Assembly: GCA_033856255.1 (NCBI GenBank)
Contig: JAWVFH010000023.1
Coordinates: 62,001-126,000, forward strand
Reading direction: 5' to 3'
DNA length: 64,000 nt
From: WHSW01 sp033856255
GTDB lineage: Bacteria; Actinomycetota; Thermoleophilia; Solirubrobacterales; 70-9
Under the pieces are notes generated by a model that was given only the letters and a program-made list of their open reading frames with translations, did not search any database and was not told the DNA's origin. A program made the position numbers and the translations under genes. Of the stretch, positions 43,868-52,869 are shown piece after piece; within the stretch, counting starts at the first letter, position 1, and the number at the start of each line of letters is the position of its first letter.

Positions 43868-45856
43868 TCAGGCCGACGTCCGGTTGAGCTCCTGGCGCCA
43901 CCCGAAGAGCACCGCGTGAACACCGGCCGCGCCCAGCACCGGCTCGTCCGGCATCCGCAGGCGGTCCGGGTGGAGGATGAAGGGCCTGGTCTGCGTCCCG
44001 CCGAGACCGCCGTGGAAGGAGATCAGCTCCTCGAAGGCGCAGCCCTCGTCGAGCTCGGGGTCGTAGAAGCTGCCGACCATGATGTCGGCGACGTGCTCGA
44101 AGCCATCGGTGCGCAGCAGGTGCTCGGCGGCCGTCGGCGAGAAGTTCGCCAGCGGGTCCGGACCAGAGACGCGGCCGCCGTGCAGCGGGCGCTCGCCGCC
44201 GGCCGCCCCCAGGACCAGCGGGCCACGCTCGGATGAGCGGACCAGCAGCCAGCCGACGTGGGGGTGGTCGCGCAGGGCCCCGATCAGTTCCGGGTGCCGC
44301 TCGTTGATCTCCTCCAGGGTCAACCGCCTGTGCTCCTCCATCAGGTAGATCAGCCCGAGGTTGCCGGAGCCGAGGACGACGACCTGGCGGCCGGAGACGT
44401 CGTTCTTCGGCCTCTTCGGCTCCTTGCGCCCGGTCGCCTCGCCGAGCGCGTGGCCCACCATCGCCGTCTGCTCGTCGCCGCCGGCGAACTCGGCGACGTC
44501 GCCGCCCGAGAGCGAGCGCTCCACGAGGTCGTCGAGGCCGCAGCCGTTTCGCTGCTTGAACGTGGCGCCCTGGGTCTGACCGTGGTCGGAGAGGACGACG
44601 ATCTCGTAGGGGCGAGGCGCGTAGCGGCGGGCGCGTTCGAGCCGCCCAAACTGCTGGTCGAGCTTGCGCAGCGCCTCCAGCGTGTCGGCGCGCTGAAGGC
44701 CGGAGTGGTGGGCGACCTCGTCGTAGCTGGAGAAGGTCGCGTAGACGGCGGGGCGGCCGCGCATCATGTCGGTGAGCACGCCGAAGACGATCAGGTCGCG
44801 GACGAACACGCACATCGCGGCGCGCAGCAGGGGGTAGATGCCGCCGCGGTGCCCGCGCGGGCGGACGTCGCGCCGGATCGCCCTCGCCGCCGCCGTCCAC
44901 TCGAGCACCACCTCCCAGAAGAAGAGCGCCAGCGTGCGGGTGACGTTGAACCCGTTGGCGAGGAAGGCCCGATAGCCCGGGTTCGCCTGTTTCTCCTCCT
45001 CCATCCGGCTGACCGTGAGGATCACCTCGTCGGCCTCGCCGGAGAGGAGGTTGCCGCGGCTGGCGCCGCCGTTGATCAGCAGGCCGACCCCGGTGCCGCG
45101 GCGGCGCTCGATCTCGGCGCAGTCCTCGGGAGCCGAGCAGGTCATCATCGTCTGGGTCTCCTTCTCGACCCAGCGGAAGGCGGGGATGTCCTCGTTCGAC
45201 CCGAGCAGGATCCCGGCCTGGCTGGCCCCGGTCTGCGAGGAGAGGTCGGTCTCCCACTCAGCCAGGTGGTAGCCCTCCTCCGCGATCCACCTGGCCATGT
45301 TCGGGGCGCTGCCGTCGCGTATCGCGGCGCGCAGGATCGGCAGCCCGAGGCCGTCGATCTCGAGGAACAGGATCCCGGGGGCGTCGGTTCTGGTCACGGC
45401 GCCCTGTCGGCGCGCGATCCGCCTGACGACGCGCAGGTTGTACTCGTCGTCGTCGTTGGTCCCGATCAGCACCTGGATCACGATCGAGGCGGCCGCGATC
45501 ACCAGCGAGGCGAGCAATGCGTCGCCGAAGGAGCCGATCGTGAACACGTCCGGGAACAGCTGGTCGGTCAGCATCAGCGCCCCCGCGTCGGCGAAGAGGA
45601 CGAGGAAGAAGCCGCTGACGAGCGTGAACGGCAGCCGCACGGCGGCGATCACCGGGGGCAGCACGGCGTTGATCACCGCGATCGCCGCGGCGACCAGGAA
45701 CGCCCCGGCGGGCCGGTCGATGCCGACCCCGCCGACGAGCCCGGCGGCGACGTAGACGGCGGCGGCGGCGACCACCCAGGAGACCGCCAGCCGCAGCGGG
45801 CGCAGCCGCGGCGTCGTCGGCTCCCACTGGACGGGCGCTCCGTACGCGTCGCTCAC
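43868..45856 (-). CDS. Membrane-anchored alkaline-phosphatase-superfamily protein with holin-like domain
   Basis: About 662 residues from GTG 45856 (GGAG about 6 nt upstream); ATG 45916 would add 20 residues but overlaps the divergent promoter. The N-terminus holds four hydrophobic segments (about 20-140) similar to the Phage_holin_4_2/membrane family. The rest is a phosphodiesterase domain: LFLEIDGLGLPIL (first metal Asp), SSQTGASQAGIL (nucleophile region), TFSSYDEVAHHSG (Asp/His) and VVLSDHGQTQG (Asp/His). This membrane-plus-hydrolase layout recurs in actinobacteria; the substrate is unknown. Confidence 0.83.
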   Translation of the reverse strand: MSDAYGAPVQWEPTTPRLRPLRLAVSWVVAAAAVYVAAGLVGGVGIDRPAGAFLVAAAIAVINAVLPPVIAAVRLPFTLVSGFFLVLFADAGALMLTDQLFPDVFTIGSFGDALLASLVIAAASIVIQVLIGTNDDDEYNLRVVRRIARRQGAVTRTDAPGILFLEIDGLGLPILRAAIRDGSAPNMARWIAEEGYHLAEWETDLSSQTGASQAGILLGSNEDIPAFRWVEKETQTMMTCSAPEDCAEIERRRGTGVGLLINGGASRGNLLSGEADEVILTVSRMEEEKQANPGYRAFLANGFNVTRTLALFFWEVVLEWTAAARAIRRDVRPRGHRGGIYPLLRAAMCVFVRDLIVFGVLTDMMRGRPAVYATFSSYDEVAHHSGLQRADTLEALRKLDQQFGRLERARRYAPRPYEIVVLSDHGQTQGATFKQRNGCGLDDLVERSLSGGDVAEFAGGDEQTAMVGHALGEATGRKEPKRPKNDVSGRQVVVLGSGNLGLIYLMEEHRRLTLEEINERHPELIGALRDHPHVGWLLVRSSERGPLVLGAAGGERPLHGGRVSGPDPLANFSPTAAEHLLRTDGFEHVADIMVGSFYDPELDEGCAFEELISFHGGLGGTQTRPFILHPDRLRMPDEPVLGAAGVHAVLFGWRQELNRTSA

Positions 45857-45915
45857 TACCGCTCCGTCGGTACGCGAATCATCACCGGCACCGTATCCGG
45901 ACGGGTCGCGACGCA

Positions 45916-45921
45916 TAGATT
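45916..45921 (+). promoter_or_regulatory. TAGATT -10-like box before the YrhK-like gene
   Basis: TAGATT, 6 nt, ATG 45928; no Shine-Dalgarno. Leaderless pattern. Confidence 0.32.
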
Positions 45922-45927
45922 GCGCGG

Positions 45928-46512
45928 ATGCGACGGTGGATCGGCGCCCTGTTCGCGGTCGGCTCGCTCTGCTTCATGCTCGGGCCGCTGCCGGGGTTCA
46001 TCCAGCTTGTCGGCTCGGCGGCCGACGGCGCCGTGTTCTTCGTCGGCTCGGTCTTCTTCACATCGGCGGCCTTCCTGCAGTTCCGCGAGGCCGACGTGGG
46101 CACCGTCGACTGGCGAGCGAGCATGATCCAGCTAGTCGGCACGGTGTTCTTCAACATCAACACGTTCCGCGCCATGCAGCAGAGCTTCGACACCTCGAAC
46201 GTCGACCGGCTCGTCTGGGCTCCCGAGGCCGTCGGGTCGATCTGCTTCCTGGTCTCCGGCGTGCTCGCCTACCTCGAGGTTCGCGACGGCGGCCTTCGGA
46301 GGGCGGCCCGCACGCTGGAGTGGAAGATCTCGACCGTCAACCTCGCCGGCTGCATCCTGTTCGGAATCTCGGCGATCGCCGGCTACGTGGTCCCGAAGAC
46401 GGGCGACGTGCTCGACCTGGCCGCGGCAAACGTCACCACCTCACTCGGGGCGCTGTGCTTCCTGATCGGTTCGCTGCTTTTGCTCCCCGAGCCGGCCGCC
46501 CCCACGGGCTGA
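45928..46512 (+). CDS. YrhK-like multi-pass membrane protein
   Basis: 194 residues with about five hydrophobic helices. WIGALFAVGSLCFMLGPLPGFIQLVGSAADGAVFFVGSVFFTSAAFLQF resembles the YrhK domain, and a second similar unit (WAPEAVGSICFLVSGVLAYLEV...KISTVNLAGCILFGISAIAGYVVP) suggests internal duplication. No catalytic residues. Function unknown. It ends 1 bp from the convergent gadB. Confidence 0.72.
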   Translation: MRRWIGALFAVGSLCFMLGPLPGFIQLVGSAADGAVFFVGSVFFTSAAFLQFREADVGTVDWRASMIQLVGTVFFNINTFRAMQQSFDTSNVDRLVWAPEAVGSICFLVSGVLAYLEVRDGGLRRAARTLEWKISTVNLAGCILFGISAIAGYVVPKTGDVLDLAAANVTTSLGALCFLIGSLLLLPEPAAPTG

Positions 46513-46513
46513 T

Positions 46514-47899
46514 TCAGAAGCCACCGACGCTTCTCTTCACCTGCTGGCGCTCGGATTCGCTGGCCCCACCCTTCTTCTCCAGCGTCTCGCAGGCGGCGTG
46601 GATGTCGTCCACGAGCGTCTCGACCAGCGCGTGCGTGAGGTTGAGCTTGACCAGGGCGCGCAGCATGTTCACGTGGTCCGCGTTGGGCGGCATCGAGTAC
46701 GCGGGCAGCATCCAGCCGCGCTCGGCCGCGACCTGCCAGGCCACGTCGAACTCGTCGAACGGCTGGTCGTCCGGGTTCGCCAAGTTGAAGGCGACGAGCG
46801 GCAGCTGCTCTTCTGCCGCGCCGATCACCTTGAAGCGACCGATCGCCTCGATCCTCTCGGTGAGCAGATTGGCGTTCGACTGCATCACCTCCATCGCGTA
46901 GCGGTAGCCGCTGTGTCCGAGGCGGATGAAGTTGTAGTACTGCGCCAGGACCATCGAGGCGCCGGTCGAGAAGTTGAGCGTGAACGTGGCGTCCGTCTTG
47001 CCCAGGTAGTTCTCGTAGAAGACGAGGTCCTCGGCGAGGTCGGACCTCTCGCGGAAGATCAGCCAGCCGATCCCCGGGTAGACGAGCCCGAACTTGTGCC
47101 CGGAGGCGTTGATCGAGCGCACCTGCTCGAGCCGGAAGTCCCACTTCGAGTCCGGGTACAGGAAGGGCCAGGTGAAGGCGCCGCTCGCGCCGTCGATGTG
47201 CAGCGGCACGTCGATGCCCTTCTCGTCGCGGAGCGTGACGAGCATGTCGTTGATGCCGACGATGTCGTCGCGGTGGCCGGTGAACGTCGTCCCCAGGACG
47301 GCGGCGACGCCGATCGTGTTCTCGTCGATGTGAGGCTCGACGTCCTCGCAGCCGATCGTGTACTTGTCGGGCTGCAGGGGGACGATCCGCGGCTCGACGT
47401 CGAAGTAGCGGCAGAACTTCTCCCAGACGACGTGCACGTCGCCGCCGAAGATCAGGTTCGGCCTGGTGGTGTCCTTGCCCGCGGCCTCGCGGCGCTGGCG
47501 CCACTTCCACTTCAGCGACAGCGCCCCGAGCATGATCGCCTCCGAGGATCCCTGGGTGCGCGCGCCGGTGGTCTCGCCGGGAGCGTTGAAGAGGTTGGCG
47601 AGCATGCGGATGCAGCGCTGCTCGATCTCGGCAGTGCGCGGGTACTCGGCGTGGTCGATGAAGTTGCGGTCGAGGCTCTCGGCGATGATCTCCTGAGCCT
47701 CGGGCTCCATCCAGGTGGTGACGAAGGTCGCGAGGTTCCGCTCCGGGATCCCGTCGAGGACCATCTCCTCGGCGATCAGCCGCCGCGCCGCGATCGGCGC
47801 CATTCCCTCGGCGGGGATCTCGTTGTCCGGCGCTCCTTCGATCAGCCACTTGCCGCCGAGGCGCATCGCCAGCTCCTCGATCGTGTCTTCCTTCGCCAC
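46514..47899 (-). CDS. gadB: Glutamate decarboxylase
   Basis: PLP enzyme turning glutamate into GABA and consuming a proton; often part of acid tolerance. 461 residues from GTG 47899 with AGGAGG 5 nt upstream. GSSEAIMLGAL binds PLP phosphate, HIDGASGAFTWPF carries the cofactor Asp, and SINASGHKFGLVYPGIGW contains the Schiff-base lysine. The C-terminus lacks the bulky His-Thr tail that plugs the E. coli enzyme at neutral pH. No GABA antiporter (gadC) is in the window. Confidence 0.95.
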   Translation of the reverse strand: MAKEDTIEELAMRLGGKWLIEGAPDNEIPAEGMAPIAARRLIAEEMVLDGIPERNLATFVTTWMEPEAQEIIAESLDRNFIDHAEYPRTAEIEQRCIRMLANLFNAPGETTGARTQGSSEAIMLGALSLKWKWRQRREAAGKDTTRPNLIFGGDVHVVWEKFCRYFDVEPRIVPLQPDKYTIGCEDVEPHIDENTIGVAAVLGTTFTGHRDDIVGINDMLVTLRDEKGIDVPLHIDGASGAFTWPFLYPDSKWDFRLEQVRSINASGHKFGLVYPGIGWLIFRERSDLAEDLVFYENYLGKTDATFTLNFSTGASMVLAQYYNFIRLGHSGYRYAMEVMQSNANLLTERIEAIGRFKVIGAAEEQLPLVAFNLANPDDQPFDEFDVAWQVAAERGWMLPAYSMPPNADHVNMLRALVKLNLTHALVETLVDDIHAACETLEKKGGASESERQQVKRSVGGF

Positions 47900-47978
47900 T
47901 TCAGCCTCCTGCTCGCGTCGTTCGCTGCAACCGTAGTCGGGTCGCCGAGTGAACGAATCGTCTCAGCCCGCCCAAACG

Positions 47979-48008
47979 TTAAGGACCGCTAACACGCTTC
48001 TGTACCCT
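47979..48008 (+). promoter_or_regulatory. Putative ftsE promoter
   Basis: TTAAGG (47979-47984), 18-bp spacer, TACCCT (48003-48008). It would give a leader of about 100 nt to ATG 48115, which has GAGG-type purines upstream. TACCCT is also the secA box. Confidence 0.32.
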
Positions 48009-48114
48009 GTCGCGCTTCGACCGGGGTTTCGTGGTCCGCACGTTTCGCTGCAGGGCGACCACGCGGGCGGCAGTGCCGGAGGACAGACGGGGACACTGGA
48101 GAAAGAGGGCGCGG

Positions 48115-48987
48115 ATGCCATTACTTACACGCAGATCGAAGAGGACGAGGGAGCGCGACTCCGGCGAGCACAGCCGGCGCAAGACCCGTGAGGCGGCGGT
48201 CCGCCGAGCCACGGGCGCACCCCCGATCGTCACCGTCTACGACGCGACCGTCGTCTATCCGGGCGGCCACGTCGCCCTCGAGCACCTCTCGCTGGAGATC
48301 GCCCGCGGCGAGTTCGCGTTCATCACCGGCCCCACCGGCTGCGGCAAGTCGACGCTGATCAAGATGCTGATCCGCGAGATCGAGCCCGCCGCCGGCACGG
48401 TGCAGATCGCCGGCAAGGACATCAACGCGATGCCCGCCGACCGCACGCCCTACCTGCGCCGCCGGATCGGCACCGTGTTCCAGGACTTCAAGCTGCTGCC
48501 GAACCGGAACGTGTACGACAACGTCGCCTACGCCCTGCAGGTGATCGGCGAGCCGCGCTCGCAGATCCGCCGCAAGGTGCCGGAGATCCTCCGGCTCGTC
48601 GGCCTGCAGGCGAAGATCCACAGCTACCCGGACGAGCTCTCGGGCGGTGAGCAGCAGCGCGTCGCGATCGCCCGCGCCTTCGTCAACCACCCGCCGCTCC
48701 TGCTCGCCGACGAGCCGACCGGGAACCTCGACCCCGAGACCTCGATCGGGATCATGCAGCTGCTCTACCGGATCAACCGCACCGGGACGACCGTTCTCGT
48801 CGTCACCCACGACCGCGACATGGTCGACAAGATGCGCCGCCGCGTGATCGCCCTCGAGGAGGGCCGCCTGGTCCGCGACGAGGCGGGCGCCGGCTATCAC
48901 GAGGACGAGTCGACGAAGGAGTTCGCCGCCCGCGTGCGGGCCGAGATGGGCATCGACGAGGACGAGCTCCCCGGCTTCGAGCACTAA
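48115..48987 (+). CDS. ftsE: Cell division ATP-binding protein FtsE
   Basis: 290 residues from ATG 48115. ATPase of the FtsEX complex, which couples divisome ATP hydrolysis to periplasmic cell-wall hydrolases. Walker A GPTGCGKST, signature LSGGEQQRVAIARAF, Walker B LLLADEPTGNLD and VTHDRD are present. RRRIGTVFQDFKLLPNRNVYDNVAYAL is the FtsE-specific Q-loop. A roughly 30-residue, strongly basic N-terminal extension (LTRRSKRTRERDSGEHSRRKTREAAVRR) precedes the usual start and is unusual. The C-terminal extension is acidic. Confidence 0.95.
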   Translation: MPLLTRRSKRTRERDSGEHSRRKTREAAVRRATGAPPIVTVYDATVVYPGGHVALEHLSLEIARGEFAFITGPTGCGKSTLIKMLIREIEPAAGTVQIAGKDINAMPADRTPYLRRRIGTVFQDFKLLPNRNVYDNVAYALQVIGEPRSQIRRKVPEILRLVGLQAKIHSYPDELSGGEQQRVAIARAFVNHPPLLLADEPTGNLDPETSIGIMQLLYRINRTGTTVLVVTHDRDMVDKMRRRVIALEEGRLVRDEAGAGYHEDESTKEFAARVRAEMGIDEDELPGFEH

Positions 48988-48994
48988 AGACCTG

Positions 48995-49906
48995 ATGGGA
49001 CGCGTCTTCTTCTTCATCCGCGAGGCCTTCAGGGCCCTGCGCCGCAGCGCCGCCCCGAGCATCGCCGCGATCGTCACGATCGTGATCACGACGCTGCTCC
49101 TCGGCGTCCTCGTCCCGGTCCTGCGCGCCAGCGAGTCGAAGGCGTCCGAGGTCCGCGACCAGATCGGGCTCAAGATCTTCCTCTATCGCGACTCGACCCC
49201 GGCGCAGCGCCAGGCGCTGGAGAAGAAGCTCAACGGCCTCCCGCACGTCACCGACGCCACCTACTGCTCGCCGACCTGCGCAAAGAAGGACCTGCAGTCG
49301 CGGCTGCACGGCGACCTCGCCGGCTCGATCTCCGAGCTCAACTCGAACCCGCTGCCGCCCTCCTATGACCTGACGCTCGACGACCCGGACAACCTCGAGG
49401 CGGTGCGGGCGTCGCTGCTGCCGACCAACGCGGCCGGCAAGCCGACCCCGATCAGCCCCGCGATCGACCCGCCGATCGGCGAGAGCCGCGAGCAGGCGAA
49501 CAAGATCCGCGAGGTCACCGGGGCGGTGAAGATCGTCCTCCTGGTGATTGCCTCGCTGTTGCTGATCGCCTCGCTGCTGCTGGTCGCGAACACGATCCGC
49601 CTCTCGATCTACGCCCGCCGGCGCGAGGTCGAGGTGATGCGCCTGGTCGGCGCCACCAACTGGTTCATCCGCTGGCCGTTCATGATCGAGGGCGTGATCG
49701 TCGGCCTGGTCGGCGCGGGACTGGCGGTAGGCATACTTCTTCTCGGCAAGGTCACCATCGTGGATCCGCTAGCTAACGACTTCGCACTCGTTGACAACCT
49801 CTCGACCATGGGGTTCGTGCCCCTGGTCGCGATGCTCGTCGCCGCCGCGGTAGTGGTATCCGCGCTCGGCAGCGGCATCACGTTGCGCCGCTTCCTGCGG
49901 GTTTGA
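48995..49906 (+). CDS. ftsX: Cell division protein FtsX
   Basis: 303 residues. TM1 (about 24-44) is followed by an extracytoplasmic domain (about 45-165) with a possible disulfide (YCSPTCAKKDLQ) and then three C-terminal helices, including SIYARRREVEVMRLVGATNWFIRWPFMIEG, the FtsX hallmark. It starts 7 bp after ftsE. It should transmit ATPase cycles to a coiled-coil cell-wall hydrolase such as the M23 protein at 1227. The stop overlaps the ctp start (TTGA). Confidence 0.95.
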   Translation: MGRVFFFIREAFRALRRSAAPSIAAIVTIVITTLLLGVLVPVLRASESKASEVRDQIGLKIFLYRDSTPAQRQALEKKLNGLPHVTDATYCSPTCAKKDLQSRLHGDLAGSISELNSNPLPPSYDLTLDDPDNLEAVRASLLPTNAAGKPTPISPAIDPPIGESREQANKIREVTGAVKIVLLVIASLLLIASLLLVANTIRLSIYARRREVEVMRLVGATNWFIRWPFMIEGVIVGLVGAGLAVGILLLGKVTIVDPLANDFALVDNLSTMGFVPLVAMLVAAAVVVSALGSGITLRRFLRV

Positions 49907-51117
49907 GCTCCGGCGACGCCGTGAGCGGCGCCGCTAATCAGGGGAGCCGGTTCGGCTCCGGTCTGGTCACGGGCCTGGTCATCGGGCTGGTCATCGCCGC
50001 CGCGATCGGGGTCGCCACCGGGTTGCTGACCGGCAGCTCCGACGAGGACCCGGTCGTCAAGGCGCGCCAGGTCCTCGACGACAACTACTTCCACGACCCC
50101 GACAACGCGAAGCTCGACGACGCCGCGATCGAGGGCATGGTCGAGCAGCTGAAGAAGCGCTACGGCGACAAGTTCTCCAACTACTTCACCGCCGAGCAGC
50201 TGAAGGAGTTCAACGCCGCGACCTCGGGCCACTTCTCCGGCGTCGGGCTGACGGTGACCGAGGTGCCTCGGGGTCTGCGGGTGGCGAGCGTGCTCCCCGA
50301 CACGCCGGCCGAGCACGCCGGCCTCGAGGAGGGCGACATGATCGTCGCCGTCGACGGCAAGTCGATCGAGGGCGTCGCATCCGACGTCTCGACCACCGAG
50401 ATCAAGGGGCCACCCGGGACCGAGGTGACGCTGAAGATCGTCCCCGCGGACGGGTCGAAGGCGCATGAGGTGACGCTCCAGCGCGCCGACGTCCGGGTGC
50501 CCGCCGCGCACGGGGGGATCCGCCGCACCGCCGACGGCCGCAAGGTCGGCTACGTGCGCTTCGAGACCTTCAGCCAGGGCGCCCACGGCGAGCTGCGCAA
50601 CGAGATCGAGGACCTCTACCGGCGTGGGGCCGAGGGCCTGGTGCTCGACATGCGCGGCAACGGCGGCGGGCTGCTCAACGAGGCGGTGCTCAGTGCCAGC
50701 ATCTTCCTCGAGGACGGCAATGTCGTCTCGACCCGCAGCCGCACCCAGGGCGACCGCGACTACCCGGCGGTCGGCGACGCGATCGAGCCGCGGCCGACCG
50801 TCGTCCTCGTCAACCGCGACACGGCGTCGGCGGCCGAGATCCTGACCGCGGCGCTGCAGCAGAACGACCTCGCCGAGGTCGTCGGCACCCGCACCTACGG
50901 CAAGGGCACCTTCCAGGAGGTCATGAACCTGCCCGCCGGCGGCGCCCTCGACATCACGATCGGCGAGTACCTGACCGCGAACGGCACCTCGATCCTCGGC
51001 AAGGGCGTGAAGCCGGACGTGCGGGTCAATCGGGCGCAGGCCGAGTCGGGCAGCCGGGCCGGGATCGAGCGCGGGATCGCGGTGCTCGCGCCGCAGCTCG
51101 ACGCCGGCCAGCCTTGA
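49903..51117 (+). CDS. C-terminal processing peptidase (S41), membrane anchored
   Basis: 404 residues from TTG 49903 (GTG 49921 possible). One N-terminal membrane helix (about 22-45). A PDZ domain (about 100-185, VASVLPDTPAEHAGLEEGDMIVAVDGKSI) precedes the S41 protease core: RGAEGLVLDMRGNGGGLLNEAVLSASIF, with catalytic Ser in DTASAAEILTAAL and the base Lys in TYGKGTFQEV. Cleaves C-terminal tails of periplasmic or secreted proteins. It is placed between ftsX and rnr in one operon and may process cell-wall or division proteins; that is inference. Confidence 0.93.
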   Translation: MSSGDAVSGAANQGSRFGSGLVTGLVIGLVIAAAIGVATGLLTGSSDEDPVVKARQVLDDNYFHDPDNAKLDDAAIEGMVEQLKKRYGDKFSNYFTAEQLKEFNAATSGHFSGVGLTVTEVPRGLRVASVLPDTPAEHAGLEEGDMIVAVDGKSIEGVASDVSTTEIKGPPGTEVTLKIVPADGSKAHEVTLQRADVRVPAAHGGIRRTADGRKVGYVRFETFSQGAHGELRNEIEDLYRRGAEGLVLDMRGNGGGLLNEAVLSASIFLEDGNVVSTRSRTQGDRDYPAVGDAIEPRPTVVLVNRDTASAAEILTAALQQNDLAEVVGTRTYGKGTFQEVMNLPAGGALDITIGEYLTANGTSILGKGVKPDVRVNRAQAESGSRAGIERGIAVLAPQLDAGQP

Positions 51118-52868
51118 TGGCGCTCCCAGCCGAGGGCTCGGATCGCCTCGTCGCGGTCGCCGCCCGCCGTGGGCGGTTCCTGGTCGCCGAGCCGCTGTTC
51201 GAGCGCGGCGCCGAGCAGGTTGCGATCGCGGGCGGCGTCCGCGTCCGGGGCGGGGAGATGGTGGTGATCGAGCGTCGCGGCGCCCGCGGGAGCGTCGTCG
51301 CCGAGATCGGCGATCCCGCCTCCGCTCGCGACGTCGCGGCGGCGCTGATCTGGGAGCACGGGGGCGAGCGCGGCTTCGGCGCCGACCTCGAGACCGAGGC
51401 GCACGACGCGATCGCCGGCGCCGAGCGGGTCGAGCCCGAGCGCCGGGACCTGACCGCCCTCGACACCTTCACCGTCGATCCGGTCACCGCCCGCGACTTC
51501 GACGACGCGGTCTCCGCCTCGACCGACGGCGACGGGATCCGGCTCTGGATTCACATCGCCGACGTGGCCGCGCACGTGCGGCCCGGCTCGGGGCTCGACG
51601 AGGAGGCCGCCCGGCGCGCCAACAGCGTCTACGTCCCGGGGACGGTGGAGCCGATGCTGCCGCATGCCCTCTCGGCCGACGCCTGCAGCCTCGTTCCGGG
51701 CGCCGACCGGCTCGCGGTCACGACCGAGATCCTGCTCGGCGCCGACCGCGAGCCCCGCTCGGCGAGCTTCTACCGCAGCCGGATCCGCTCCGACGAGCGC
51801 CTCTCCTACGACCAGCTGGACGACTTCTTCGCCGGCCGCGCGCACGCGCCGGAGCTGATCGCGGCGCCGCTCGAGCTCGCGCGCCGCGCCGCCGCGGCCC
51901 TGCGGGATCGCCGCCGGGGGTCGGCTCTGGAGATCTCGACGCCCGAGCCCGAGTTCGAGTTCGACTCCGACGGGGGTGTGGTGCGCGCGCACACGGTCGA
52001 GCAGACCGAGGCCCACGGGCTGATCGAGCAGCTGATGATCTGCGCCAACGAGCGCGTCGCCGAGCACTGCGAGCGCCGCGGGGTGCCGACCATCTACAGG
52101 GTCCACGAGCGCCCGGACCCGGCCCGGGTCGCGAGCCTGGTCGCAAAGCTCGCCGCGCTCGGCGTCCCGACCCCACCGCTGCCCAAGGAGATCGCTTCGA
52201 TCTCACAGGCCGAGGCGGCGGAGATCGTCGCCAAGGCCAGCACGATGGTCGCCCGGGAGGCCGAGCGCCGCGGCCACGGCCGAGCGGCGTATACATCGCT
52301 TGTGCTCCGCTCGCTGAAGCCCGCCCTGTACTCGGACCGCAACCTCGGCCACGCCGGCCTCGGGAGCCCGGCCTACGCCCATTTCACATCGCCGATTCGC
52401 CGCTACCCGGACCTGGTTGCGCATCGGGCGCTGCTGTCGACCCTGGGGGCGGGCGAGGCCGAGCCCGAGCGCGGCGAGGCTCGCGAGGCAGCCGAGTGGT
52501 GCTCTGAGCGCGACCGCGAGGCGATGCGATGTGAGCGCGACGCCGACGACGCCTGCGCGGCGTTCCTGCTCGAGCGCGAGCTGTTCGAGGCCGGCCCGAA
52601 GCACGAGTTCGAGGGCGAGGTCTCGGGGGTGATCGCGCCCGGGGCCTTCGTGAGCTTCGGCGGCGAGCTGGGCGACGTCTACGAGGGCTTCCTGCCGGCC
52701 CGCCGGTTGCGAGGCGAGCGCTTCGACCTGAACGAGACCGAGACCGCGATCGTGGGCCGGCGCAGCGGCAAGCAGCTGCGCCTCGGCGACCCGGTAACGG
52801 TCCGCGTCGACGGGATCGAGGCGCCCCGCGGGCGCGTCGACCTTGTCCCGGTCGGGGAGCTCAGCTGA
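51117..52868 (+). CDS. rnr: Ribonuclease R/II-family 3'-5' exoribonuclease
   Basis: 583 residues; the TGATG overlap with ctp supports ATG 51117. RNB catalytic domain: FTVDPVTARDFDDAVSASTDGDGIRLWIHIADVAAHV carries the clustered Mg-binding aspartates, and AHFTSPIRRYPDLVAHRALL is the conserved late motif. The S1 domain at the C-terminus (about 500-580) binds RNA. The N-terminal cold-shock domains are reduced compared with E. coli RNase R. It is placed next to smpB, matching the known cooperation of RNase R and tmRNA-SmpB in clearing non-stop mRNAs. Confidence 0.94.
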   Translation: MALPAEGSDRLVAVAARRGRFLVAEPLFERGAEQVAIAGGVRVRGGEMVVIERRGARGSVVAEIGDPASARDVAAALIWEHGGERGFGADLETEAHDAIAGAERVEPERRDLTALDTFTVDPVTARDFDDAVSASTDGDGIRLWIHIADVAAHVRPGSGLDEEAARRANSVYVPGTVEPMLPHALSADACSLVPGADRLAVTTEILLGADREPRSASFYRSRIRSDERLSYDQLDDFFAGRAHAPELIAAPLELARRAAAALRDRRRGSALEISTPEPEFEFDSDGGVVRAHTVEQTEAHGLIEQLMICANERVAEHCERRGVPTIYRVHERPDPARVASLVAKLAALGVPTPPLPKEIASISQAEAAEIVAKASTMVAREAERRGHGRAAYTSLVLRSLKPALYSDRNLGHAGLGSPAYAHFTSPIRRYPDLVAHRALLSTLGAGEAEPERGEAREAAEWCSERDREAMRCERDADDACAAFLLERELFEAGPKHEFEGEVSGVIAPGAFVSFGGELGDVYEGFLPARRLRGERFDLNETETAIVGRRSGKQLRLGDPVTVRVDGIEAPRGRVDLVPVGELS

Positions 52869-52869
52869 G

